A stretch of DNA of 64,000 nt from Nitrobacter winogradskyi Nb-255 (GTDB taxonomy: Bacteria > Pseudomonadota > Alphaproteobacteria > Rhizobiales > Xanthobacteraceae), in contig NC_007406.1 of NCBI RefSeq assembly GCF_000012725.1, positions 2,322,001 to 2,386,000 on the forward strand. Direction: 5' to 3'. The position numbers and the translations under genes were made by a program. Shown here in pieces: positions 55,781 to 64,000 of the stretch (positions within the stretch are counted from its first letter, which is position 1; every line of letters starts with the position of its first letter). Under the pieces are notes generated by a model. It searched no databases, was not told the DNA's origin, and saw only the letters and a program-made list of their open reading frames with translations.

Positions 55781-56983
55781 GTGCGCACGTTACGCACAGT
55801 CGTCATCGCCGGCGCCGGAATCGGAGGCTTGACGGCGGCGCTGGCGCTGGCGGCGAGAGGGTTTCGCGTCCTCGTCATCGAAACGGCCGAACGCCTCGAA
55901 GAGGCCGGCGCGGGGCTGCAGCTTTCGCCAAATGCAACGCGTATCCTGATTGGGCTCGGCCTGCATGAGCGGCTGTCCGCCCGCGCGCTAATTCCGGAAG
56001 CCGTCAGCATCATGAGCGTAAGGCACGGCGGCGAGATCTGCCGCCTCCCGCTTGGCGAGGCAGCCGCCTCGCGCGCTGGTGCGCCCTACTGGGTGATGCA
56101 TCGCGCCGACCTGCAGGCGGCCCTGCTGGAGCAGGTTCACGATCATCCCGGCATCGAGCTGCGTCTCGGCGCTAACGCCGAAGACGCGGCCGCATATGCC
56201 ACCGGCGCGAATGCCGAGGTGTGCGGCGGCACGACACACCCGCAGGAGACCGCATGGGCGCTGATCGGCGCTGACGGGGTATGGTCCGCCTTGCGCAGGC
56301 GGCTTTTTCCGAACGCTGCGGCGCTGTTTTCCGGCCTGATCGCATGGCGTGGGACCGTCGAGACCGCTCAACTCCCGCATGACATGGCCGCGCCGCGCAT
56401 CCAGCTCTGGATGGGTCCGGACGCGCATCTCGTGACCTATCCGATGTCGGGAGGGCGCCGGATCAACCTGGTCGCGGTCGTCCCTGGCGGCTGGACTGAG
56501 CCCGGCTGGAGCGCGGTCGGAGATGCCGCGGAGATCCAGCGCGCTTTCGCGCAGGCGTCCTGGCCCCAGCCCGCGCGCTTGATGATCGACGCGGTGGACC
56601 ACTGGCGCAAATGGGCGCTGTTCACGATGCCGCCGATGGCCGCGTGGCACCGCGACACCACAGCCCTGCTCGGCGATGCCGCCCATGCGATGCTGCCGTT
56701 CGCCGCGCAGGGGGCGGGCATGGCGATCGAGGATGCCGCGGTTCTGGCGCGGTGTCTCGGCGAAGCCGCGAACGGGAACTCCGAAAGCGTCGCGTCCGCG
56801 CTCGCGCGTTACGCCGGGCTGCGCCGCGCACGCGTTGCGCGGATGCAAGACACCGCGCAACTAAATGGACGAATCTACCATCTTCGGGGCGTCGCCGCCT
56901 CGGCGCGCGATCTCGCCATCAGGGCGATGGGTCCGCAGCGTATGCTGGCGCGTCAGGACTGGATCTACAATTGGCGGCCCTGA
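55781..56983 (+). CDS. FAD-dependent aromatic-type monooxygenase
   Basis: A 400-residue class A flavoprotein monooxygenase. FAD loop VVIAGAGIGGLTAALALAAR near 9, WVMHRADLQAALLEQ near 105, and the second FAD motif LLGDAAHAMLPFAAQGAGMA near 290. The pattern is closest to salicylate or 3-hydroxybenzoate hydroxylases. The substrate is unknown. The GTG start at 55781 follows the zinc-finger gene; an in-frame ATG 12 codons upstream would overlap that gene. Confidence 0.87.
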   Translation: MRTLRTVVIAGAGIGGLTAALALAARGFRVLVIETAERLEEAGAGLQLSPNATRILIGLGLHERLSARALIPEAVSIMSVRHGGEICRLPLGEAAASRAGAPYWVMHRADLQAALLEQVHDHPGIELRLGANAEDAAAYATGANAEVCGGTTHPQETAWALIGADGVWSALRRRLFPNAAALFSGLIAWRGTVETAQLPHDMAAPRIQLWMGPDAHLVTYPMSGGRRINLVAVVPGGWTEPGWSAVGDAAEIQRAFAQASWPQPARLMIDAVDHWRKWALFTMPPMAAWHRDTTALLGDAAHAMLPFAAQGAGMAIEDAAVLARCLGEAANGNSESVASALARYAGLRRARVARMQDTAQLNGRIYHLRGVAASARDLAIRAMGPQRMLARQDWIYNWRP

Positions 56984-57033
56984 ACCGGGATGGTCCAGGC
57001 CCGTCCTTCATCAGGAAGAGCACCTGACGAAGA

Positions 57034-57423
57034 TTACTTGCGAGCGTCGCCTGCGGGCGTCTCCTGCGCCGCGGAAGCCTCGTCACATCTGTTCTTCCGC
57101 CACGTTTCATCGGCAAGTTTGGCCGACGCGCGCGTGGTGATGTAGTCGTTGCGATACGCGACTTCGGCAACGGCGACACCCGCGACGCCGGTGTGAGCCT
57201 TTTCGATCAGCCCCTGCAACTCCGCCGTGCGGGTCGCCAGATACCTGCGCTGCTGGGCAAGTTGCGGGCAGTCATAGAGATCATACTTCGCGGGATCAAC
57301 GAACGCGCCCGAGACGGCGCTGTCGCCGAGATTGGCGCAACCGCCAAGACCGCCACCCATGATGAGGAGAGCGACGACCGCGGGCAGCCGCAGACGACGG
57401 TCATTCGCGGTTCGGTCCGGCAT
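57034..57423 (-). CDS. Putative lipoprotein
   Basis: A 129-residue protein with a lipoprotein signal: charged start MPDRTANDRRLRLP, hydrophobic core and lipobox GGLGGC, lipidated Cys near 29. The mature part has a helix-rich segment (YDCPQLAQQRRYLATRTAEL) and a KHTG-like turn. No domain recognised. The start at 57423 (ATG) gives a normal signal length; longer forms are possible. It lies 86 bp downstream of the aminopeptidase stop on the same strand. Confidence 0.75.
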   Translation of the reverse strand: MPDRTANDRRLRLPAVVALLIMGGGLGGCANLGDSAVSGAFVDPAKYDLYDCPQLAQQRRYLATRTAELQGLIEKAHTGVAGVAVAEVAYRNDYITTRASAKLADETWRKNRCDEASAAQETPAGDARK

Positions 57424-57509
57424 GGGTCCCCATTGACGATGCCGGGCGAGAGGCCCGGCAAACTGCGAAAAAGCACCGGCTCGTGACCGCATTGAGGCCG
57501 ATCGAACGA

Positions 57510-58781
57510 TCAGGCGCGGGCGGCTTGCGCCCACTCGCCCTTGCGGAAAACGGGAACACGACTGCCGTCGCCGCTGATGCCGTCGATATCGGTCTCAGCT
57601 GACCCGATCATCCAGTCGATGTGAATGAAGCTCTTGTTGCCGCCTTGCGCCGCTATCTGCTCCGGCGAAAGCTTCTCGCCGCCGACGAAGCACTTCGAAT
57701 AGCACTGGCCGAGCGCGATGTGGCTCGCCGCGTTTTCATCGAACAACGTGTTGTAGAATAACAGACCGCTCTTCGAAATCGGCGAGGAATGCGGCACCAG
57801 CGCCACCTCTCCGAGCCGCCGCGCGCCCTCGTCCGTATCCAGCACCTTGTTGAGTACGTCGGCGCCGCGCGACGCGTGGGCCTCGACGATCCGCCCCTGC
57901 TCGAAGCGCACCGCGATCCCCTCGATCAGCGTGCCCTGATACGACAGCGGCTTGGTGCTTCGGACGCGCCCCTCGACCCGCAAGGCATGAGGCGTCGTGA
58001 ACACCTCCTCGGTCGGGATGTTCGGATTGCAGATGATGCCATTCCTGGCCATGGAAGCGCCGCCCACCCATTCATGACCGTCGGCCAGACCGACCGTGAG
58101 GTCGGTGTCCGGTCCGGCGTAATGCAAGGCATGGAAGCGCTGGCTGTTGAGCCAGTCGGTCCGCTGGCGCAACGCCGCATTGTGCGCGGTCCAGTTCGCC
58201 ACCGGATCATCGTCGTCGACGCGCGAGGCCGAAAAAATCGCCTCCGCAAGCTTCGCCACCGCGCCGTCCGGGCTGTCGTCGGGAAACATCAGTCTGGCCC
58301 ACGCCTCGCCCGGATAAGCGACGATGTTCCAGTTGACGTCGAAACCGACGATCTTTTCAAGCGCCGGCTGGTAGGCCACGGAATTCGCCTTGTTGGCGCG
58401 GGCGACTTTCGCTGCGTCTTCGCCCGACAGCAGCATCGGATTGTCGCCGACGATGGCAAGCCGCGCGGTGTTGGCCGCGAACGCCTTCGCCATGCCCTCA
58501 TAGAGCCATCCGGCGGCGCGATCGAAACTCTGGTCCGGCCCGAACCTGTAACGCGACAACGTGATGTCTTCGTCGGAGAAAAACGGCGTCACCAGCCCCG
58601 CCCCCGCCCGATAGGCATGTTCGGCGATCCGCCGGACCAGCGGCAGCGCCACCGCGGGCGCGGTGATCAGAAGATCCTGTCCCGGCGCAAGCCGCAGGCC
58701 GACCTTGACCGCGACTTCCGCCAGACGATCCAGCTTCACCGGATCGATCGGCGTGATGATATTGCGCTGATGCTGGGTCAT
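57510..58781 (-). CDS. M29-family aminopeptidase
   Basis: A 423-residue metallopeptidase of the thermophilic aminopeptidase T family. N-terminal domain with QDLLITAPAVALPLVRRIAE; metal-binding region VAYPGEAWARLMFPDD near 178, EEVFTTP near 264, GRIVEAHASRGADV near 307, and VPHSSPISKSGLLFYNTLFD with ligands His and Asp near 350. Needs divalent cobalt, zinc or manganese in this family. Removes N-terminal amino acids from peptides. Complete and of normal length. Confidence 0.92.
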   Translation of the reverse strand: MTQHQRNIITPIDPVKLDRLAEVAVKVGLRLAPGQDLLITAPAVALPLVRRIAEHAYRAGAGLVTPFFSDEDITLSRYRFGPDQSFDRAAGWLYEGMAKAFAANTARLAIVGDNPMLLSGEDAAKVARANKANSVAYQPALEKIVGFDVNWNIVAYPGEAWARLMFPDDSPDGAVAKLAEAIFSASRVDDDDPVANWTAHNAALRQRTDWLNSQRFHALHYAGPDTDLTVGLADGHEWVGGASMARNGIICNPNIPTEEVFTTPHALRVEGRVRSTKPLSYQGTLIEGIAVRFEQGRIVEAHASRGADVLNKVLDTDEGARRLGEVALVPHSSPISKSGLLFYNTLFDENAASHIALGQCYSKCFVGGEKLSPEQIAAQGGNKSFIHIDWMIGSAETDIDGISGDGSRVPVFRKGEWAQAARA

Positions 58782-58827
58782 GCGAACTTATCCCAAAATG
58801 GCGCGGGCTTAAATCAGGGCCGCCGAC

Positions 58828-58880
58828 TAGAGCACGATCCCGAAAAGTGGAAACCGGTTTTCGGATAAGATCATGCTCTA
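58828..58880. repeat. Dispersed palindromic repeat, hairpin form
   Basis: TAGAGCACGATCCCGAAAAG pairs with TTTTCGGATAAGATCATGCT around GTGGAAACCGG. Close to the copy at 50725. Confidence 0.8.
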
Positions 58881-58926
58881 ACAAAAAATAAGCGACGAGT
58901 CTGATTCAACGCAGTTGAAACAGTTT

Positions 58927-59109
58927 CTAGCCGTCAGGCGTCGTCTTGAAGCGTCCGACCAGACGCTCCCCGTCCCACATTTCCACGTGACGGACGCCGA
59001 CCAACTTCTTTGCAGCTTCGATGGCCTGGGCGTCATCATCGCTCACGATGAGCGTGTCGCTCTGAATGTGGCCTTTGTCGTTAAGGATGTAGACTCGATA
59101 ATCGGTCAC
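58927..59109 (-). CDS. Small conserved hypothetical protein
   Basis: A 60-residue protein: DYRVYILNDKGHIQSDTLIV, then DDAQAIEAAKKLVGVRHVEM and a terminal GRFKTTPDG. This strand-helix-strand pattern is common in small Bradyrhizobium proteins of unknown function. The GTG start at 59109 is chosen because AGGACAG and GGAG precede it; an upstream frame extends 28 more doubtful residues. Confidence 0.65.
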   Translation of the reverse strand: MTDYRVYILNDKGHIQSDTLIVSDDDAQAIEAAKKLVGVRHVEMWDGERLVGRFKTTPDG

Positions 59110-59181
59110 CTGTCCTGTCTCCAGATTCTCGCTGTCACCGGCGCGCCTGCGGGCGGAGCGGGCCGGCGCCGGTTCACAAAA

Positions 59182-59270
59182 TGGTGCCCCCAACCCGAGT
59201 CGAACGGGTACGTCCCTGACGGGACTACAGATTTTAAGTCTGTTGCGTCTACCAATTTCGCCATGGGGGC
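59182..59270 (-). tRNA. tRNA-Leu(TAA)
   Basis: An 89-nt tRNA with encoded CCA. Acceptor GCCCCCA pairs with TGGGGGC. The D-arm contains GGTAGACG, the anticodon loop CTTAAAA sits in a stem ACAGA/TCTGT giving TAA, a long variable arm fits the class II type, and the T-arm loop is GTTCGACTC. Identity is clear from the anticodon and D-loop. Confidence 0.95.
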
Positions 59271-59273
59271 GGC

Positions 59274-59313
59274 GATTTCAAGTCCCTTCGTCTACCGATT
59301 CCGCCATGCCCGC
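59274..59313 (-). pseudogene. Degenerate 5' half of a tRNA-Leu
   Basis: On the minus strand 40 nt read GCGGGCATGGCGGAATCGGT, then AGACGAAGGGACTTGAAATC, a recognisable tRNA-Leu 5' half ending in the anticodon loop. One base of the D-arm is missing against an intact tRNA, and the loop reads CTTGAAA. No 3' half follows; the intact tRNA-Leu(TAA) begins 3 bp later. Confidence 0.7.
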
Positions 59314-59425
59314 GCGCTTTTCTTTTCAGACACTTATAGGGGAAATGCAATGGCGGTATTGCAAAGGACCCGCGCGTTCTGCAAATGCGTTCACTCGGCA
59401 ATGAAACGATGCAGGAGATGCACCC

Positions 59426-59824
59426 ATGACCTCAACCGACGACGTGACGAACCTGGTGGAGCGGTTGCGGCAGGACGCCGAGATGCTCAAGGACGGCTAT
59501 CAGAGCAACCTCACCGAGCTTTGGCATGGCGTCGTCGTGAAGGATGCCGCAAAGGCTTGCGCGGAAGCCGCCGACCTCATCGAATCCCAGGCTCAGGCAA
59601 TCAACAACGCCAAGGCGGAATGGGACGCATTGGATCAATCCCACCGATCCATCGGCGAGCAACTCGGCAACGAAGGCAGGCGTCGTATCGCCGCCGAAAC
59701 CAGGCTGAAAGAGGCCGAGAAGGTGGTCGAGATGGTCGCGGCGATGCGAATTAACAACTCCGAGCAGATTCGACTGGTGACGCGCGCCCGCGCCTATCTC
59801 GCTTCAAAGGTGAAGGAAGAATAA
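59426..59824 (+). CDS. Coiled-coil hypothetical protein
   Basis: A 132-residue, mostly helical protein. Residues 5-60 (TNLVERLRQDAEMLKDGYQS...) and 85-130 (RRIAAETRLKEAEKVVEMVA) have heptad-like patterns. Highly charged and without Cys pairs or signal peptide. AGGAG lies 7 bases before the ATG. Short coiled-coil proteins of this look occur in phages and mobile elements, and it sits just beside the tRNA pair, but a mobile origin is not shown. Confidence 0.6.
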   Translation: MTSTDDVTNLVERLRQDAEMLKDGYQSNLTELWHGVVVKDAAKACAEAADLIESQAQAINNAKAEWDALDQSHRSIGEQLGNEGRRRIAAETRLKEAEKVVEMVAAMRINNSEQIRLVTRARAYLASKVKEE

Positions 59825-59839
59825 GAATCGCCGCGAGCA

Positions 59840-60445
59840 TTACGCGGCCTTCTTCCGTTGCAACGCCTCGCGGATCAGGGGCAGACGGTCGTTGCCGAAA
59901 TACATGTCTGTCTTGTTCAGGAAGATCGTCGGCGATCCGAACGCGCCGCGCGCGATCGCCTCGTCGGTGTTGGCCTTGAGTTCGTTCTTGATACCCTCAT
60001 CTCCGATGCCGGTCAGAAGCATTTCAGGATCGATGTCGAGCGACCTGCAAATCTCGGCCAGCACCGGTTCACGCGAGATGTCCTTGTCATCGCGCCAATA
60101 GGCCTCGAACACCGACCTCGCGAACGGCACCATCGCGTCGTTGCCGAGCCATAGACAGCCGCGCATCGCCTTGACGCTGTTCACTGGAAACACCGTCGGC
60201 GGCATCCTGATCGTGAGTCCAGCCAGCCGCGCCCAATCCGCGAGATCCTTCTTCAAGTAGTGAACCTTCGCCGCCACCGGATTTTCCCGCGCGGCGGAAA
60301 CGCTCGGATTGACGGCATTGAATATTCCGCCGGCCAGAACCGGCCGCCACGAAATCTGCGCACCGAATTCTTTCGCCAATGGCTGGATGTTGTGGAAAGC
60401 GAGATAGGTCCAGGGACTGGCGCAATCGAAGAAGAATTCGATCAT
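59840..60445 (-). CDS. 2-hydroxychromene-2-carboxylate isomerase/DsbA-fold protein
   Basis: A 201-residue kappa-class glutathione transferase/HCCA isomerase-like protein. The N-terminal active-site loop is FFFDCASPWTYLAFHNIQPL, with Ser in the CxxC position. The core MPPTVFPVNSVKAMRGCLWL and C-terminal GAFGSPTIFLNKTDMYFGND follow the family. These enzymes use glutathione; the substrate may be an aromatic ring-cleavage product or unrelated. AAGGAAG precedes the ATG. Confidence 0.88.
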   Translation of the reverse strand: MIEFFFDCASPWTYLAFHNIQPLAKEFGAQISWRPVLAGGIFNAVNPSVSAARENPVAAKVHYLKKDLADWARLAGLTIRMPPTVFPVNSVKAMRGCLWLGNDAMVPFARSVFEAYWRDDKDISREPVLAEICRSLDIDPEMLLTGIGDEGIKNELKANTDEAIARGAFGSPTIFLNKTDMYFGNDRLPLIREALQRKKAA

Positions 60446-60688
60446 GGGCTGCTTCCTTTAATTCGTCCGATCGGATTGGCCCGCCGACCCATGGCTTGTC
60501 AACCTTGACACAACATGACGCTCAGGATTCGATGTCACGATGTCGATCATAGGAAGAACCCGTCGCACTTTTATGTAAGATCGCGCGATGTCCGCCATGC
60601 GCGCACGATGGATCACAGCGTGACGCATTATCCCGTTTGAAACGACCGCGTTTTCTTTCCTGTTGCAGGCAGGAACGGCGAAGAATTT

Positions 60689-61195
60689 CTACGCCGCGCC
60701 GTCGCGCAATGGCGGGGCGAAGGCAAGATCGAGATCCCACGGAAAATAGATCCAGGTATCCTGCGAAACCTCGGTGATAAACGTATCGACCAGCGGCTTG
60801 CCGAGCGGCTTGGCGTAGACGGTAGCGAAATGCGCATCCGGAATCATGCCGCGCACCACGCGCGCGGTGGCGCCGGTGTCGACAAGATCGTCGACGACCA
60901 GAAGATTCCTGCCTGAGCCGCCGCCGAGCTTCACCGTCATATCGGAGATGCCTTTCAGCACCTTCAGTTCGCTTTTGTGGAGATGATCATAGCTTGCGAT
61001 GCACACCGTATCGATCACGCGGACACCCAGTTCGCGCGCCACGATCGCGGCGGGAACGAGACCGCCGCGCGTGATCGCGACCACCGCATGGAAGGGTCCG
61101 GTCTCGTTCAACCGCCAGCTCAGCGCGCGGCAGTCGCGATGAAACTGGTCCCAGGACACCGGGAAAGCCTTGTCGGGTGTTTTGTGAGCGCTCAC
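60689..61195 (-). CDS. gpt: Xanthine phosphoribosyltransferase
   Basis: A 168-residue type I phosphoribosyltransferase salvaging xanthine and guanine into nucleotides. PRPP-binding loop [20 protein letters not shown] near 97, [20 protein letters not shown] near 38, and [14 protein letters not shown] near the C-terminus. Starts with GTG. It supplies the same guanine-nucleotide pool as guaA and guaB, although about 40 kb away. No riboswitch seen upstream. Confidence 0.92.
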   Translation of the reverse strand: MSAHKTPDKAFPVSWDQFHRDCRALSWRLNETGPFHAVVAITRGGLVPAAIVARELGVRVIDTVCIASYDHLHKSELKVLKGISDMTVKLGGGSGRNLLVVDDLVDTGATARVVRGMIPDAHFATVYAKPLGKPLVDTFITEVSQDTWIYFPWDLDLAFAPPLRDGAA

Positions 61196-61223
61196 TTGGT
61201 GATTCCGTCAGGAGTGTTTTCTT

Positions 61224-61262
61224 GATAGCGCTTTCGAGCGAAGCATGTCCCTGGACTTGAGT
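61224..61262. repeat. Dispersed repeat fragment
   Basis: GATAGCGCTTTCGAGCGAAG followed by CATGTCCCTGGACTTGAG matches one half of the longer repeats at 41121 and 47773. Confidence 0.55.
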
Positions 61263-61294
61263 GCAAGCACGCCAACAGGAACAACGAATGACCG

Positions 61295-62035
61295 TTACTG
61301 AAGCACCTTGAGCGTCGCCAGCATCGCCTTCACGGCGTCCATTGCCGTTGTCAGGTTGGCCTGATCGCGGGATCGCACCACGATGCTCGTGTTCGGCTTG
61401 CCGTTCTCGTCGAGGAACGGATAACTGCCGATTGCGGTGTCCGGATGCGCCTCGGCGATCTCGCGCAGCGGCGTGCCGATGTCACCCTCACGGCAGTTGC
61501 CGCGCACCGATTCCGACAGCATCCGATCGCCGACCCGCAGCGTCGGCGCGACGATATCCATCATCGCTTGCATGATCGAAGGCACGCCCGCCATGACGAT
61601 AACGTTGTCGATGCGGAAACCGGGCGCCAGAATGGTTGCGCTTTGAATCGGTTGGGCTCCCTGGGGAATGCGCGCCATCCGCAACCGCGCCTCATTCAAC
61701 TCGCCGGGCTTCTGGTAGCGCTCCTTGAAACGCGCCACCACTTCGGGATGATGATCGATGCTGACATCCAGGGCTTTCGCGACGCTGTCGGCGGTGATGT
61801 CGTCATGCGTGGGGCCGATCCCTCCGGTGGTGAAGACATAGGTGTAACGCGCCCGAAGCGCGTTCACCGCCGCGACGATATCGGATTCGTCGTCGGCGAC
61901 GATTCGAACCTCCTTGAGATCGATTCCGATATTCGTCAGGTATTCCGCGATGAATCCGATGTTTTTGTCCTTCGTCCTGCCGGACAGGATTTCATCTCCG
62001 ATCACCAGAACGCCCGCGGTGACAATATCACCCAT
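61295..62035 (-). CDS. CinA-type molybdopterin-binding domain protein (N-terminal domain only)
   Basis: A 246-residue protein covering the MoCF_biosynth domain of the competence/damage-inducible CinA family: VIGDEILSGRTKDKNIGFIA near 10 and VFTTGGIGPTHDDITADSVA near 70. The C-terminal NMN deamidase domain of long CinA is absent, so it probably acts as an ADP-ribose-type or pterin-related hydrolase of unknown substrate. GAGGAGAGG lies just before the ATG at 62035. Confidence 0.88.
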   Translation of the reverse strand: MGDIVTAGVLVIGDEILSGRTKDKNIGFIAEYLTNIGIDLKEVRIVADDESDIVAAVNALRARYTYVFTTGGIGPTHDDITADSVAKALDVSIDHHPEVVARFKERYQKPGELNEARLRMARIPQGAQPIQSATILAPGFRIDNVIVMAGVPSIMQAMMDIVAPTLRVGDRMLSESVRGNCREGDIGTPLREIAEAHPDTAIGSYPFLDENGKPNTSIVVRSRDQANLTTAMDAVKAMLATLKVLQ

Positions 62036-62207
62036 CACCTCTCCTCGCCGTCAGCAGGCTCTTGTCGCTCGCCACGCAAGGAAGCGATCGTGACACGGCT
62101 GCGCGCATTCGTGATCATCACATGACCCGCAGCCACGCCAGCGTCAAGACGCGCGCCTCCAACTGCGGAACGGCAAGAGCCGGCGGCGTTCCATCGTGAG
62201 GCTCGCC

Positions 62208-62507
62208 TCAATGCAGACGAAACACGCCATCCACCGCGCGCAATTCCGCAGGCTTGATCAGCCTCGAATGCGCGACCGTCACGGAAACCAGTGGACCGTC
62301 GAGCTGCTTTTCCCAAAAGGCGAGGAAGTCGCACAGCACCGGAAACTTCGGAAACATGTCGTAATTCTGCCAGACGTAACTCTGCAACAGCCACTGCCGA
62401 TCGGGCCGGCGGTACAGGATTTCCGCAGTCGTCAAACCATAGCCGAGCACCTGCTTGCGAAAGTCGTCGGTAACGCCGCCGGGCCGCACATCATCCTTCG
62501 AAACCAT
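62208..62507 (-). CDS. Usg family protein
   Basis: A 99-residue protein matching the Usg family: FRKQVLGYGLTTAEILYRRP, then WLLQSYVWQNYDMFPKFPVL and the conserved SVTVAHSRLIKPAELRAVDG. Named after a gene near trp genes, function unknown, widespread in Rhizobiales. GGGAGG lies about 8 bases before the ATG at 62507, chosen over a longer frame of 43 extra residues that do not resemble the family. Confidence 0.92.
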   Translation of the reverse strand: MVSKDDVRPGGVTDDFRKQVLGYGLTTAEILYRRPDRQWLLQSYVWQNYDMFPKFPVLCDFLAFWEKQLDGPLVSVTVAHSRLIKPAELRAVDGVFRLH

Positions 62508-62816
62508 GTCCAAACCTCCCTGGAAGGAGGCTGCGCCATCGGCGAAGTGACGGACTGGCTTCCCCGATCGCGCCAATGCCTCCATAGACCCGGCTTCGAA
62601 CCGTTGGCTGACGGCCGCCATTCTTCGACGGATCATCCAGAAAATGTGACACCGCCCCGCCCCGATCGCAAGGTGGGCAACAGAATAGCATGTTGATTAA
62701 CTTAGTTCTGGCAGCGACTTACCGCGCCTGCTAACAATGGATTTGCCGTTGCGAGGATCGGATGAACCACATTGGCAGTCTCCACCCTGGATTGCTTAAA
62801 AAATCCGCCTCTCACC
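62508..62816. other. Intergenic region between usg and groES promoter
   Basis: About 309 bp between divergent usg and groES. No gene or repeat recognised; the left part must hold the usg promoter. Confidence 0.4.
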
Positions 62817-62845
62817 CTTGTCCACGTCCCGAGCGTGCCTTATGT
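62817..62845 (+). promoter_or_regulatory. Candidate groESL promoter
   Basis: CTTGTC (62817-62822), a 17-bp spacer, then TTATGT (62840-62845), close to the alphaproteobacterial housekeeping consensus. The CIRCE operator begins 15 bp downstream. Confidence 0.55.
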
Positions 62846-62859
62846 CCTGTGCGGTCATG

Positions 62860-62886
62860 CTGGCACTCGCTGGTATTGACTGCCAG
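62860..62886 (+). promoter_or_regulatory. CIRCE operator (HrcA binding site)
   Basis: CTGGCACTC (62860-62868), nine bases, GACTGCCAG (62878-62886). One mismatch from a perfect inverted repeat and close to the classic TTAGCACTC-N9-GAGTGCTAA. It predicts HrcA repression of groESL, relieved on heat stress. Confidence 0.85.
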
Positions 62887-62929
62887 AATTCACAAACATC
62901 ACAGATTTTCAATGTCTTAGGAGGACTGC

Positions 62930-64000
<1,071 letters not shown>

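Overview
The window looks like a chromosomal segment of an alphaproteobacterium of the Bradyrhizobium/Nitrobacter/Rhodopseudomonas group (Nitrobacteraceae). The reasons are high GC, a guaB-rsmB-guaA cluster, Usg, DUF1491 and DUF3126 proteins, a CIRCE-type groESL promoter, and many copies of the palindromic intergenic repeats typical of this group. A Nitrobacter-like genome is my best guess but is not proven.

Positions 1 to about 17,270 are the right-hand end of an integrative genomic island inserted at the 3' end of guaA. It carries a very large methyltransferase/strawberry-notch helicase (cut by the left window edge), a toprim protein coupled to it, a DUF2493 protein, a lower-GC helicase with a probable C-terminal nuclease (candidate defence cargo), a small membrane protein and a DUF736 protein. 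An IS3-family element (11452-12961) follows and truncates a flavodoxin gene that belonged to an ECF41 sigma factor / ABM monooxygenase operon. Next come LysR and IS5-type remnants, an AlpA-like regulator and a P4-type integrase next to the attachment site. The DUF2493 and DUF736 genes share a long, structured, apparently covarying leader, which is the most novel signal I found.

Positions 17,270 to 38,000 are core chromosome: GMP synthesis (guaA, guaB) with rsmB, an MFS exporter, methyltransferases, ppx-rlmE, an ABC-F protein, a flavoprotein, and a valine-catabolism operon on the minus strand running thiolase, mmsA, isobutyryl-CoA dehydrogenase, 3-hydroxyisobutyryl-CoA hydrolase, mmsB and probably a MaoC protein.

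Positions 38,000 to 64,000 hold a SET-domain methyltransferase beside an unassigned SAM methyltransferase, a Tim44-like protein, purB, a twin-PilZ protein, an OprO/P-type porin, a transglutaminase-like protease preceded by a phased array of heptamers, FKBP, gamma carbonic anhydrase, cysE, a frameshifted membrane protein gene, an FAD monooxygenase, an M29 aminopeptidase, tRNA-Leu(TAA) beside a degenerate tRNA-Leu 5' half, gpt, a CinA-type domain protein, usg, and groES-groEL (groEL is cut by the right edge). About ten copies of related palindromic repeats sit between the core genes and none was noticed in the island, which fits the island being a later arrival.
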